Source: Microbacterium sp. W4I4 (GTDB lineage Bacteria; Actinomycetota; Actinomycetes; Actinomycetales; Microbacteriaceae). From it: 64,000 nt of DNA. The notes under the pieces were generated by a model, which was not told where the DNA came from, did not search any database, and saw nothing but the letters and a program-made list of their open reading frames with translations. Every line of letters starts with the position of its first letter. Position 1 is the first letter of the stretch. This document shows positions 41,309-49,484 of the stretch, piece by piece. Position numbers and translations under genes: made by a program. The stretch lies in assembly GCF_030816235.1 (NCBI RefSeq), contig NZ_JAUSXT010000001.1, positions 2,232,001 to 2,296,000 of the forward strand, given 5' to 3'.

Positions 41309-44242
41309 TCACAGACCGAGACACTGGCCCTGAAGCGAACCGCTCACCAGGTTCGCCTGCGTCTCGTTCTCCGGCGCAGCCGCATTGTCGCCGCACTGCA
41401 GTGATCCGTGCACCTCGTTCCCGGCGAACACGAACGCCCCCGCCGTCGCCGTCACCGAGACCGCACCGCGCACCTCCGTGCCGCGCACTTCGATGCGCTC
41501 GGCGCCGTCGGACTGCATTCCTCCCCGGACGTCGGCATCGCGCATCAGCAGGGTGCCGCCCGCTTCGACCACGACACCCTCATCCACTCGGATGCCATCG
41601 ATGCAGACGACCTCACCGGAGCGGACGATCAGTCCGTCGACGATGTCCGCCGTCGGCTTCTCGGTGCAACGAGCCCACTCCACCTCTTCCACGTCGTAGC
41701 GGAAGAGGTTCGCGCCCGCGCTCAGGTAGACATCGCCCTCGCCGTCGACGGTGCTCCACTGCAGCCCGTTCGCGATGCGCGTCGCCTGACCGGTCGCCGG
41801 GTCGAAGACACTGAACCGATACCCGGCGGTGACGTAGATTCGACCATCGGCGGACGACCTGTTGACGGTCCCGTACGCCCAGTACGTCGTGCCGGCGCTG
41901 TACCGTCCGCCGACGGTCGCCTTGACCGTCGACTCGCCGGTCGCCGGGTCATAGGCGAACAGCACGTCCTCCGCGACGCCCCAGACGACGCCGTCGGGGT
42001 CGACCATGAGCCCGCTGATGCCTTCGCGCTCTTCCCCGGCGGGGTCGAGCGTCTTCACCACGGAGCGGGTCTCGGGGTCGAACACGATCAGCTTGCCGGC
42101 AGTGTGCCCGCTGGGCACGGATCCGAGCCCGCCGTCGACCGTGCTGCCGAGATACACCAGGCCGTCCACGGGGTTGTACGCGACCGAGATGATGTTCTCG
42201 TCCTCGCCGATCTCCGAGGTGAGGATCACGTGCTCACCGCTGGCGCCGTCCCAGATCGCGAGAGCTCCCTGGGTCTGGCCGTAGGTGGCGACCGATCCCA
42301 TGTAGATCTCATCGCGGTCCGGGTTGTACGCCATGCCGAACGGCCGGTCCTGACCCTCGTCCACGCCGCTGAAGAGCGTCGGCACCGTGCCGGCGTCGGC
42401 GGGGTCGTAGGTGGCCGGGTCGAGCACGTCGAACCGCGCATGACCGTATCCACCGAGGTACATCTTGCCGTCGCGCACGGCGGCCGACTCGAACTGTCCG
42501 CGCTGCAATGTCGGGCCGTGAGAGCCGCCGTCCTTGTCGACCTCGGCGAGGCCGATCATGTATCCGGAGGCCCATACCGTGTCATCGACGCCACGGAAGA
42601 GCTTCTGGATCAGCGTCGGCTGTGCGAACTCGATCGCCTCCTCCGAGATCAGCGTGCCCGCCGCGAGGTCGGCGACGAACACCCCGGATGCCGAGGTGCC
42701 GTACAGCAGAGTCTGACCGCTGGAGTCGTCCACCACCCCGTTGGAGAGATAGCCCCCGATGGTGATTCCGGTCGACTCGAAGGTGTTCGCGGCGATGTCA
42801 TAGCGCATCAGTGCGCCGCCTCCGCTGGAGAAGATCGCTTCGTCGGGCGAAGCGCCCTCGATGATGTGGTGGCCGAAGAAGAATCGGGTCTGATCGGCAT
42901 CCCAGTGCACGATGTTCCCGTCGAGGTCGAGTACCAGCATCCGCAGGCCGACCTGAGCGATGACCCGGTCACCGACGATGTCCATCCGTCCGACGAACTG
43001 CGTGCCCTCGTTGATCCGCGGAACAGTGGTCTCGTCGGCGATGAGTGTCTGCTCGCCGCGTCCGCCGTCCGCGATCTTCCAGATCTGCGGTACCTGTCCG
43101 CCGGATCCGATGTAGAGCGTGTCGCTGGGCTGGTGATAGGCGATCGAGTGGATGTAGTCGATGCCATCGCCGATGCTGCGCAGGAACTCGACCTTGTCCG
43201 TGGCCGGGTCGAAGAGGAACAGACGCGCATCGGGGTAGGAGCCGATGTACATCGTCCCGTTCGGTCCGGGCGACATGCCGAACATCGAGTCCTTCTCATC
43301 ACTGATCGTGCCGAGGTCGGTGCACTCACCGGTCGCGGGGTCATAACGCCAGAGCTTGGAGTCGTGGTATGTGCCCCAGTAGACCCTGCCGTCGCTGGCG
43401 ATGTTCAGGTTTCGCGCGTGGTCCGCACCGTCGACGGTGCAGGTGCGCAACTGCGCGCCGGTGCGCACGTCGGTCACGGCGAACGTCGCCGGGTAGCCGC
43501 TCTGCGGGTTGCCCTTGAAGACCTGGTACGAGACCTGCTGCCCCTCCTCGATGCCCTGAGCGGCCTGGCTCGGGATCTGACTGGTCACCGGTGTTCCGAG
43601 ATGCTCGATGCGCTCGTCCTGGACGAGGATCTTGTCGACCGGCGAGAGCTCGGGCTCTTCGGGTTTTGCGGTCGCGGGGCCGAAGTAGACGTCATCGACG
43701 AAGGTGTCGATCATCACCCCGGAGGACACATACAGCACGGCGCTGGCTGTTGCCGTGCCGTCCGGCGCGACGAACTCCGCCGAGGCCCGCCCCCACGTGT
43801 TCTTGTCGGTGCGGAGCAGCTCGTACGGCTGGACGATGAGGTTGCCGTCCGCGTCATCGAAGTGCACGGTCGCGCTGATGGGCCCGCCCGACACGAGGAA
43901 CTGATCGAAGCTGAACTCGACGGTCGCCCCCGGAGTGACCGGCACGGCATCCGCCACCAGGCCGCCGTTCGCGATGCTGGCATCCCTGAAGAGGTGCAGG
44001 CTCCGGACGCCGTCGCTTGCGCGTGCGCTGCTGAACGTCGTGATCTCGGTCCTGTTCCACAGCGGCGACCATCCTGGCGCGTCCTCGGGCCCAGTGCCCT
44101 CTTCGAAGCTCGCGTTGGTCAGGAGGTTGGAGTCGGCCGGCGCATCATTCGCGTGCGCGGCAGTCGCGCCCGCAGCCAGCATCGCCACCGCGACCAGGCC
44201 CGCAGCCAGGCGCCCGGCCCATGTTCTGGATTCCGTCGTCAT
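41309..44242 (-). CDS. Giant exported beta-propeller-like protein 2
   Basis: 977 residues, same build as the protein at 35825. Signal peptide (LAAGLVAVAMLAAGATAAHA), then a carbohydrate-binding-like domain (NLLTNASFEEG to VDDVYFGP), a long propeller region (GRVYWGTYHDSKLWRYDPAT, GTMYIGSYPDARLFLFDPAT), and a four-Cys tail (VVCIDGIRVDEGVV, LQCGDN, QGQCLGL). ATG 44242 is chosen with GGAAG upstream. Operator O5 is 36 bp before the start, so it is in the same regulon. A glycan-binding or lyase role is inferred only from the context. Confidence 0.85.
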   Translation of the reverse strand: MTTESRTWAGRLAAGLVAVAMLAAGATAAHANDAPADSNLLTNASFEEGTGPEDAPGWSPLWNRTEITTFSSARASDGVRSLHLFRDASIANGGLVADAVPVTPGATVEFSFDQFLVSGGPISATVHFDDADGNLIVQPYELLRTDKNTWGRASAEFVAPDGTATASAVLYVSSGVMIDTFVDDVYFGPATAKPEEPELSPVDKILVQDERIEHLGTPVTSQIPSQAAQGIEEGQQVSYQVFKGNPQSGYPATFAVTDVRTGAQLRTCTVDGADHARNLNIASDGRVYWGTYHDSKLWRYDPATGECTDLGTISDEKDSMFGMSPGPNGTMYIGSYPDARLFLFDPATDKVEFLRSIGDGIDYIHSIAYHQPSDTLYIGSGGQVPQIWKIADGGRGEQTLIADETTVPRINEGTQFVGRMDIVGDRVIAQVGLRMLVLDLDGNIVHWDADQTRFFFGHHIIEGASPDEAIFSSGGGALMRYDIAANTFESTGITIGGYLSNGVVDDSSGQTLLYGTSASGVFVADLAAGTLISEEAIEFAQPTLIQKLFRGVDDTVWASGYMIGLAEVDKDGGSHGPTLQRGQFESAAVRDGKMYLGGYGHARFDVLDPATYDPADAGTVPTLFSGVDEGQDRPFGMAYNPDRDEIYMGSVATYGQTQGALAIWDGASGEHVILTSEIGEDENIISVAYNPVDGLVYLGSTVDGGLGSVPSGHTAGKLIVFDPETRSVVKTLDPAGEEREGISGLMVDPDGVVWGVAEDVLFAYDPATGESTVKATVGGRYSAGTTYWAYGTVNRSSADGRIYVTAGYRFSVFDPATGQATRIANGLQWSTVDGEGDVYLSAGANLFRYDVEEVEWARCTEKPTADIVDGLIVRSGEVVCIDGIRVDEGVVVEAGGTLLMRDADVRGGMQSDGAERIEVRGTEVRGAVSVTATAGAFVFAGNEVHGSLQCGDNAAAPENETQANLVSGSLQGQCLGL

Positions 44243-44278
44243 GTGATCTTCCGCTCTCTGTGTCGTCATCGACACGCT

Positions 44279-44292
44279 TGCAATCGGTTGCA
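44279..44292 (-). promoter_or_regulatory. NagR operator O5
   Basis: TGCAATCGGTTGCA upstream of propeller 2. On the minus strand TATAAC (about 44313-44308) could be a -10, placing the operator just downstream of the start of transcription. Confidence 0.7.
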
Positions 44293-44340
44293 TTACGGTG
44301 CGCACAACGTTATAGGTCCTCGCCGATCACCACAAGAGCC

Positions 44341-45264
44341 TCATCGGCTCTGAAGTGAACCGCGCTCCGTTCCCGCGAAGAGCGTCCTCGTGGCCTGCGC
44401 GAAAGCTGCCATCTCCTGCTCCTCCTGGGGGTAGGAGCGGTGACCTGCCGTCATCGGCATCACGGTGCGATACGCCTCCGGCACCGTCGCGGCGACTGCG
44501 CGCTGACCGACCGGCGGCACGGACTGGTCCTCCGCGGCAGGTGCGACGATCGTGGGCACCCGAAGGCGGCGTGCGGATGTCGCGGCATCGAAGTAGTCGA
44601 GCACCGACCAGGCGTCCGGATGCTCCGCGACCCACTCCGCGACCGCTGCGCCGCTTCCGACGCAGGAAACGCCCAGCCGATCGGCGTGAGCGCCGAAACT
44701 GGGCACGTAGAGGGAAGCCGCGTCTATCCGCTCATCCCATGGCACGGCCATGGCGCCGATCCCGCCGCCGAAGCTGGGCCCGAAGAAGCCCAGTCGCAGT
44801 CCTCCCCGCGATGCCCCCAGCGGCGTTTCGAGCACCTCCTGAAGCGCGGATACCGCACACCACACGTCAGCGGCGCAGCCGCCGTGCACGTACGTCTCCC
44901 GAGAGCCGATCCCGTGCAGAACGTGCTCCTTCGAGAACGACGGGATGCCATCCGTCAGGGACAGCTCCGCCATGCCCCGCGCCACCGGATAGAGAACCGC
45001 AGCCCCCGACGGCGCCCAGCGCGGATCGAGCGCACTCCGCCCCCCGTAGCCGTGTGCGACGATGACCGCCGAGGTGATCTCACCGTGCGGGAGCGTCAGC
45101 CAGCCCCCCAGTCGCACACCGTCGACCGATGTGAATCGCACCACCCCCGCCCCCGTCTCGTCGGCGGGTTCGCGTGCGGTGTTCGGGGCCACCGCCCGCG
45201 CGCGTTCCGCCAAGCCTCTCCAGAACGCGTCGAAGTCGTCCGGTTCAGGGCGGGCCGTGGTCAT
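44341..45264 (-). CDS. Acetylxylan esterase / cephalosporin-C deacetylase family protein (AXE1)
   Basis: 307 residues, no signal peptide. AXE1 family traits: an N-terminal DFDAFWRGLAERA helix, VDGVRLGGWLTLPHG, VIVAHGYGGRS, the nucleophile Ser in LGFFGPSFGGGIG, an acid probably in APAAEDQSVPP and the His in MTAGHRSYPQEE. It would remove acetyl groups from sugars. The ATG at 45264 is six bases after a weak -10 (AACACT) placed 18 bp from TTGCAC in operator O6, so the mRNA may be leaderless. The gene lies 49 bp upstream of operator O5 of propeller 2. Confidence 0.85.
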   Translation of the reverse strand: MTTARPEPDDFDAFWRGLAERARAVAPNTAREPADETGAGVVRFTSVDGVRLGGWLTLPHGEITSAVIVAHGYGGRSALDPRWAPSGAAVLYPVARGMAELSLTDGIPSFSKEHVLHGIGSRETYVHGGCAADVWCAVSALQEVLETPLGASRGGLRLGFFGPSFGGGIGAMAVPWDERIDAASLYVPSFGAHADRLGVSCVGSGAAVAEWVAEHPDAWSVLDYFDAATSARRLRVPTIVAPAAEDQSVPPVGQRAVAATVPEAYRTVMPMTAGHRSYPQEEQEMAAFAQATRTLFAGTERGSLQSR

Positions 45265-45270
45265 GCCGCC

Positions 45271-45309
45271 AGTGTTCCACGCGGCGAGGACGATGTGCAA
45301 TCGGTTGCT
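45271..45309 (-). promoter_or_regulatory. NagR operator O6 with candidate leaderless promoter
   Basis: TGCAATCGGTTGCT (45296-45309) is the sixth operator, differing in its last base. On the minus strand TTGCAC (45300-45295) and AACACT (45276-45271) are 18 bp apart, the same layout as O4. Confidence 0.6.
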
Positions 45310-45632
45310 TCACCGTCGCTCGACTACGCCGCGATGTACCAGATCCAGTCCGGCATGCACGGCCCCACCGACATCTCTCCCATCGGCATGGCCGCCGCGA
45401 TGCACCTGGTGCTGTCGATCCACAACTTCGGCATCCAGGAGTACATGAAGCACGGCGCGAAGACCGACCAGGTCTTCCAGCAGTCCTACACCTGGACCGA
45501 CGGCTACCTGCACCCCGGCGACAAGCCGGGCCTCGGAGTCGAGCCCGATGTCGACGAAGCGGGCAAGTACCGTACGGGCAGGCCTACCTGCCGTACAACC
45601 GCCTGCTCGACGGCACTGTGCACGACTGGTGA
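45310..45632 (+). pseudogene. 3' fragment of a mannonate dehydratase / RspA-type gene
   Basis: About 107 codons matching the C-terminus of D-mannonate dehydratase-like enolase-superfamily enzymes: MHGPTDISPIGMAAAMHL, IHNFGIQEYMKHGAKTDQVF, QQSYTWTDGYLHPGDKPGLG and the terminal NRLLDGTVHDW. The 5' two thirds are missing, and the sequence begins directly beside operator O6. One C is also missing in the run near 45573, which breaks the frame before AYLPYNRLL. It is therefore nonfunctional and shows a deletion or recombination at this junction. Confidence 0.85.
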
Positions 45633-45658
45633 GCGGGCAGGATCGGTGAGACGTCCGT

Positions 45659-45677
45659 GCGCCTGCGGCGCAGGCGC
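45659..45677 (-). terminator. Hairpin after nanE
   Basis: GCGCCTGC and GCAGGCGC pair around a three-base loop, five bases beyond the nanE stop. It ends the leftward propeller 4 / propeller 3 / nanE transcript. Confidence 0.65.
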
Positions 45678-45681
45678 CCGA

Positions 45682-46407
45682 TCACCCCGGGGAGGACCTC
45701 TCGTCCAGCGCCTGCACAAACCCTGACGTGATGGTCGACGGATGAGTGATCGCGGTTCCGACGCAGACCGACCATGCGCCGGCTGCGATCGCTGCCGCGG
45801 CGTCCGCGGGCGATCGGATGCGGCCTTCCGCAATGACCGGCAGCTCGCACTCGGCGGCGAGCAGCGCGACGAGTTCCAGGTCCGGTCCGGGGGTCGTCGG
45901 CCGCTCTCCGGTGTACCCGGCGAGCGTCGTCCCCAGGATGTCGACCCCCGCCTGTTCGGCTGCGAGCGCATCATCCAACGAACCGCAATCCGCCATGATC
46001 AGCGCGCCCGAGGCCGAACGCAACCCGGCTACGGTCTCGGCGAGCGAGAGCCCGTCGGGCCGCCGGCGCCTCGTCCCGTCGATCGCCACGATGTCTGCTC
46101 CGGCTTCGGCGACCGCGAGCGCAGCCCCGAGAGTCGGCGTGATGAACACCTCGTCCTGGCCCTGCTTCAGCAGACCGATGATCGGAACGTCGAGAGCGGC
46201 CGCACCGGCGCGGATGTCCGCAATACCCTGCAGGCGGACACCGGCCGCGCCACCGACGACGACGGCTTGTGCCATCAGAACCATCGTGCCCGAGCCAGAC
46301 ATCGCCTCACCTGGATACGCCTGGCAGGAGACGATCAGGCGGCCGCGCAGACGATCGAGCGTCTGCCGCACCGTCGCCTGCGCCGGGCTCTCCTCCTCAT
46401 CCGTCAT
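45682..46407 (-). CDS. nanE: N-acetylmannosamine-6-phosphate 2-epimerase
   Basis: 241 residues. It converts ManNAc-6-phosphate to GlcNAc-6-phosphate, the substrate of NagA. NanE barrel motifs: LIVSCQAYPGE, MAQAVVVGGAAGVRLQGIADIRA, IIGLLKQG with the catalytic Lys, GADIVAIDGTRRRRPDG, IMADCGSLDDALAAEQAGVDILGTTLAGYT and PVIAEGRIRSP with the catalytic Glu. ATG 46407 overlaps the end of propeller 3 by 11 bases, so translation is coupled. No sialic-acid lyase or ManNAc kinase is present in the window. Confidence 0.92.
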   Translation of the reverse strand: MTDEEESPAQATVRQTLDRLRGRLIVSCQAYPGEAMSGSGTMVLMAQAVVVGGAAGVRLQGIADIRAGAAALDVPIIGLLKQGQDEVFITPTLGAALAVAEAGADIVAIDGTRRRRPDGLSLAETVAGLRSASGALIMADCGSLDDALAAEQAGVDILGTTLAGYTGERPTTPGPDLELVALLAAECELPVIAEGRIRSPADAAAAIAAGAWSVCVGTAITHPSTITSGFVQALDERSSPG

Positions 46408-49400
46408 CGCCGTCTCCGCCCTCGCAGGTGGCAAGTGGGGCCGTGGTGGCGATGTCGACACGTCCTCCGCCAGGCGAGAACGTCACGCAGCGGGTCTCCT
46501 CTACGACGTCATCGGCGCCGATGCTGCGGTACTGCAGCGTCTGACGCTCCGAGCGCTTGACCTCGAAGGGCTCGGCATACGTCACCCACTCACCACCACC
46601 GACCCGGTACTCGGTGCGCATCACCTCGGAAGTGCCCGCCTCGGCCGACAGCTCCACCACCACATGGTTCTCCCCCACGTAGCTCGATGTCGTCACCGGA
46701 GGCTCCGCAGGCTCCGCACCGTCACAGCCCGCCTCCGCCTCGCACGTCACCTCCACCTCGAACAGACGCACGCGCCCATCCCGACTCGTGAACCCATCGA
46801 TCCGGACTCCCGTCGCCGCAACCGGCTCGAACCGATGCACGGGTCGTATCTCCGTGTTTCCGTGCACCTCGGCCACGCGCATCCACTCCCCGTCTATGCG
46901 CGCCGAAATGTCGTAGTCGCCCAGCTCGTATCCGGTGTACTGCTGAAGTGTCACAGTGTCGACCACGACCTCCTCTGCGAAGGAGATCTCCAGCCACGGT
47001 GAGGCGTCACCCGAGGCGGTGATCCACCGACTTCCCGCATCGGACACGTCGCCATCTATGACCTTCCCGGCGTCGTAGCCGGTGGCAGCGCTCGAGGCCA
47101 CGGCCGAGCCACCATTCGCCGCCAGTGCGTGGTTGACGTGCGGTGCCGCCTGGGATCCATCGGAGAATTCGAATGACCAGGTCGACGTCGCACCGTCCGG
47201 TATGGAGAAGCACTCCTGCGCGACCGCCTGCACCGTGATCGACCCACTGCCAGCGTGGATTCCGGGTGGCATCGCGATCCCGTTCACGACATAATCGACG
47301 CCTTCGACCTCGGGGATCGTGTACCGATCCTCGTGCGTGCCATCTGGATCATGGAAGGTCACAGGCGCGGGCATCACGGTTCCGGGAGCCAGCCCAGGCG
47401 TCAGCGTCGCTTGGAGCACTTCAGGACCCCGAGCGAAGTACAGCCTGCCGTCGGTGTGCGGGAGAACGTAGTTGCCCGTCGTCAGCACCTCGTGGTCTCC
47501 GGTGTCCGGGTCCAGCACGAAGACGATGCCGCCGCCGGTCGAACCGTACAGCAGCCCATCCGCCCCCGGGGCGAGCTTCGGGTAGCCGTGGTTGCCGGTT
47601 CCCGCTCCGGTGATCTTGGTGCTCTGCTTCACCTCACGGCTCGCCGGGTCGAATCGGAAGACGATTCCGTCGCCGGTCAACGCCCAGAGCTGCCCATCTG
47701 CTCGGGGTACGAGCGCAGAGATCGTCGACAGGCCGGCGATGGGGGCGGACTGCCAAGCGATGGTGTCCGTGGTGAGATCCCAGGCGACGATCAGCGCCTC
47801 ATCCACGATCGGGTCCGCGCCCGGCGTGTTGTTGGAGGTGCCGATGTACAGCGTGTCATCGACGACGGCCATCGAGATCAGCTGATGTCCGGGCAGCACC
47901 TCGCCGAAGTCTTCCACCACGCCGGAAGAGGGGGCGTAGAACACGAGGCGCCCGCTGGGTTGGCCTCGTTTGCCCAGGCTGCCCGCCGCGATGCGATCAC
48001 CCGCCTCGGCCAGCGCGAACAGGCGATCCTGATTGTGCTCATTCAGGCTGAAGATGGTCTCGGGGTTTCCAGGACCGAGCGGCAGATCCGTATCGAGCCT
48101 TCGCAGTACGGCTCCGGTGTACGTCCCCATGTAGAGACCGTGATCGGTCGTCAGATACCTGTGGACCTGGGACGACAGCGAAGCACTGCGAACACTGAGC
48201 TCATCGGCCTCCGGATCGAAGGAGACGACGTTGCCGTTGTTGAAGCTCAGTCCGACGTACACGTCGCCATCCAGGCCGCTGCCGAAGGCGCGCACCGTCA
48301 CCGGTGTCATGGGCATCTCGGCGTCGCTCGTCACGCTCCCACGACCCGTCTCGGGGTTGAAGCGCCAGAGCTCACCCCTCCTCCCCATGCCGACGATCGT
48401 CTCGCCCGGGTGTTCGGCATCGCCGAGGTCGATCAGATTCATGCCACCTCCGCCGAGGTAGTAGTTGACCGCCTGATCCCAGCCGGCATCAGCCGACTGA
48501 AGGGTGGTGGTATCGAAGGAGTAGAGCCGGTTGACGGCGGTGTTGGCGAAGTAGACCTTGCCCTCTGCGGAGACCTCAGTCGGCATGCTCGGCGCGCTTT
48601 TGGGAAGATGCGCGACCCACTTCTGCGTGGACGGATCGTAGACGTGCCATTCCAGCGAGCCACCGAAGTACGCGAAGAGCAGTCCATCACGCCAGGCCAT
48701 CAGGCTGATGCGGTAGTCGCCGTCCGCCATGGTGGGGGGTTGCGGTATCTCCGTGCGCACACCCGTCGCGAGATCGACGCGGATGACCCGCGCGGTGCCC
48801 TCGGTTCCGACGTAGAGGCCACCCTGCTCGTCATAGGCGATCGCGCGGGCGTACTGCTCGTTCGGGTCGACGCGCCCGTAGTCTGTGAATCGCTCCGTCT
48901 CGGGCTCGAAGCTGAAAATGTGCCCCTGCGGGAAGGTGCCTCCGTAGATCGTGCCGTCCGCCGCCTCGACGATCCGAGTGATGTGCGATTCGCCGGCGAC
49001 GGCGTGGCCCAGATTCGTCATCGTGTCCGCGGCCGGATCGTACTTGAACAGCAGAGCTTCGGGTCCCCAGCCGGGGATGTAGACGGAGCCGTCCCGGGTC
49101 GCGATCATCGAGAGGGAGTCATTGAGCTCTTCAATCGCATGGTGTCGCAGCTGCTCCCCCGTGAGCGGGTCGAGCGCGGCGAACTGCACCGCGTTCTCGG
49201 GGCTGCCCCCTTGGACATACACGACGGGACGCCCGTCGGGAAGACGACCGGTCGCCGACACGTTCATGCGCAGTTCCGTGACGGGGACTCCCAGCGATCG
49301 GACGGCGACGCCCGTGGACGCCGGCTCCGCCGGGCACGTCGTCGACGTGGAGAGCGTGGCACCGCCACCCTCCGACCCCGTCCCGGATGCTGTCGCGGGA

Positions 49401-49474
49401 GCAGCCGCTCCCAGTCCCGCACCTACTGCGACCATCAGCACCAGAGCGATGCGTGACACGCGTCGCGTGTTCAT
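46397..49474 (-). CDS. Giant exported beta-propeller-like protein 3 with discoidin tail
   Basis: 1025 residues. Signal peptide (RIALVLMVAVGAGLGAAAPATA). The propeller-like middle has repeats such as DGSVYIPGWGPEALLFKYDPAA and EGKVYFANTAVNRLYSF. A C-terminal F5/8-type C (discoidin) domain follows, about residues 760-900 (HALAANGGSAVASSAATGYD, DGDVSDAGSRWI, YELGDYDISARIDG, VRIDGFTSRDGRVRLFEVEV). A final Ig-like/OmpL47-type segment (RTEYRVGGGEWVTYAEPF) ends at ATCEGGDGDDG. It lacks the N-terminal binding domain of proteins 1 and 2. ATG 49474 has AGGAG upstream. Confidence 0.85.
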   Translation of the reverse strand: MNTRRVSRIALVLMVAVGAGLGAAAPATASGTGSEGGGATLSTSTTCPAEPASTGVAVRSLGVPVTELRMNVSATGRLPDGRPVVYVQGGSPENAVQFAALDPLTGEQLRHHAIEELNDSLSMIATRDGSVYIPGWGPEALLFKYDPAADTMTNLGHAVAGESHITRIVEAADGTIYGGTFPQGHIFSFEPETERFTDYGRVDPNEQYARAIAYDEQGGLYVGTEGTARVIRVDLATGVRTEIPQPPTMADGDYRISLMAWRDGLLFAYFGGSLEWHVYDPSTQKWVAHLPKSAPSMPTEVSAEGKVYFANTAVNRLYSFDTTTLQSADAGWDQAVNYYLGGGGMNLIDLGDAEHPGETIVGMGRRGELWRFNPETGRGSVTSDAEMPMTPVTVRAFGSGLDGDVYVGLSFNNGNVVSFDPEADELSVRSASLSSQVHRYLTTDHGLYMGTYTGAVLRRLDTDLPLGPGNPETIFSLNEHNQDRLFALAEAGDRIAAGSLGKRGQPSGRLVFYAPSSGVVEDFGEVLPGHQLISMAVVDDTLYIGTSNNTPGADPIVDEALIVAWDLTTDTIAWQSAPIAGLSTISALVPRADGQLWALTGDGIVFRFDPASREVKQSTKITGAGTGNHGYPKLAPGADGLLYGSTGGGIVFVLDPDTGDHEVLTTGNYVLPHTDGRLYFARGPEVLQATLTPGLAPGTVMPAPVTFHDPDGTHEDRYTIPEVEGVDYVVNGIAMPPGIHAGSGSITVQAVAQECFSIPDGATSTWSFEFSDGSQAAPHVNHALAANGGSAVASSAATGYDAGKVIDGDVSDAGSRWITASGDASPWLEISFAEEVVVDTVTLQQYTGYELGDYDISARIDGEWMRVAEVHGNTEIRPVHRFEPVAATGVRIDGFTSRDGRVRLFEVEVTCEAEAGCDGAEPAEPPVTTSSYVGENHVVVELSAEAGTSEVMRTEYRVGGGEWVTYAEPFEVKRSERQTLQYRSIGADDVVEETRCVTFSPGGGRVDIATTAPLATCEGGDGDDG

Positions 49475-49484
49475 GGCTCTCCTC

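Noticed and set aside
41408..44353. A 981-codon open frame opposite propeller 2
   Set aside because: Same reason as above; shadow frame in high-GC coding DNA.
45062..45448. Plus-strand frame over the esterase start and the relic
   Set aside because: Only the part from 45310 in the relic's own frame matches mannonate dehydratase; the upstream part is antisense to the esterase.
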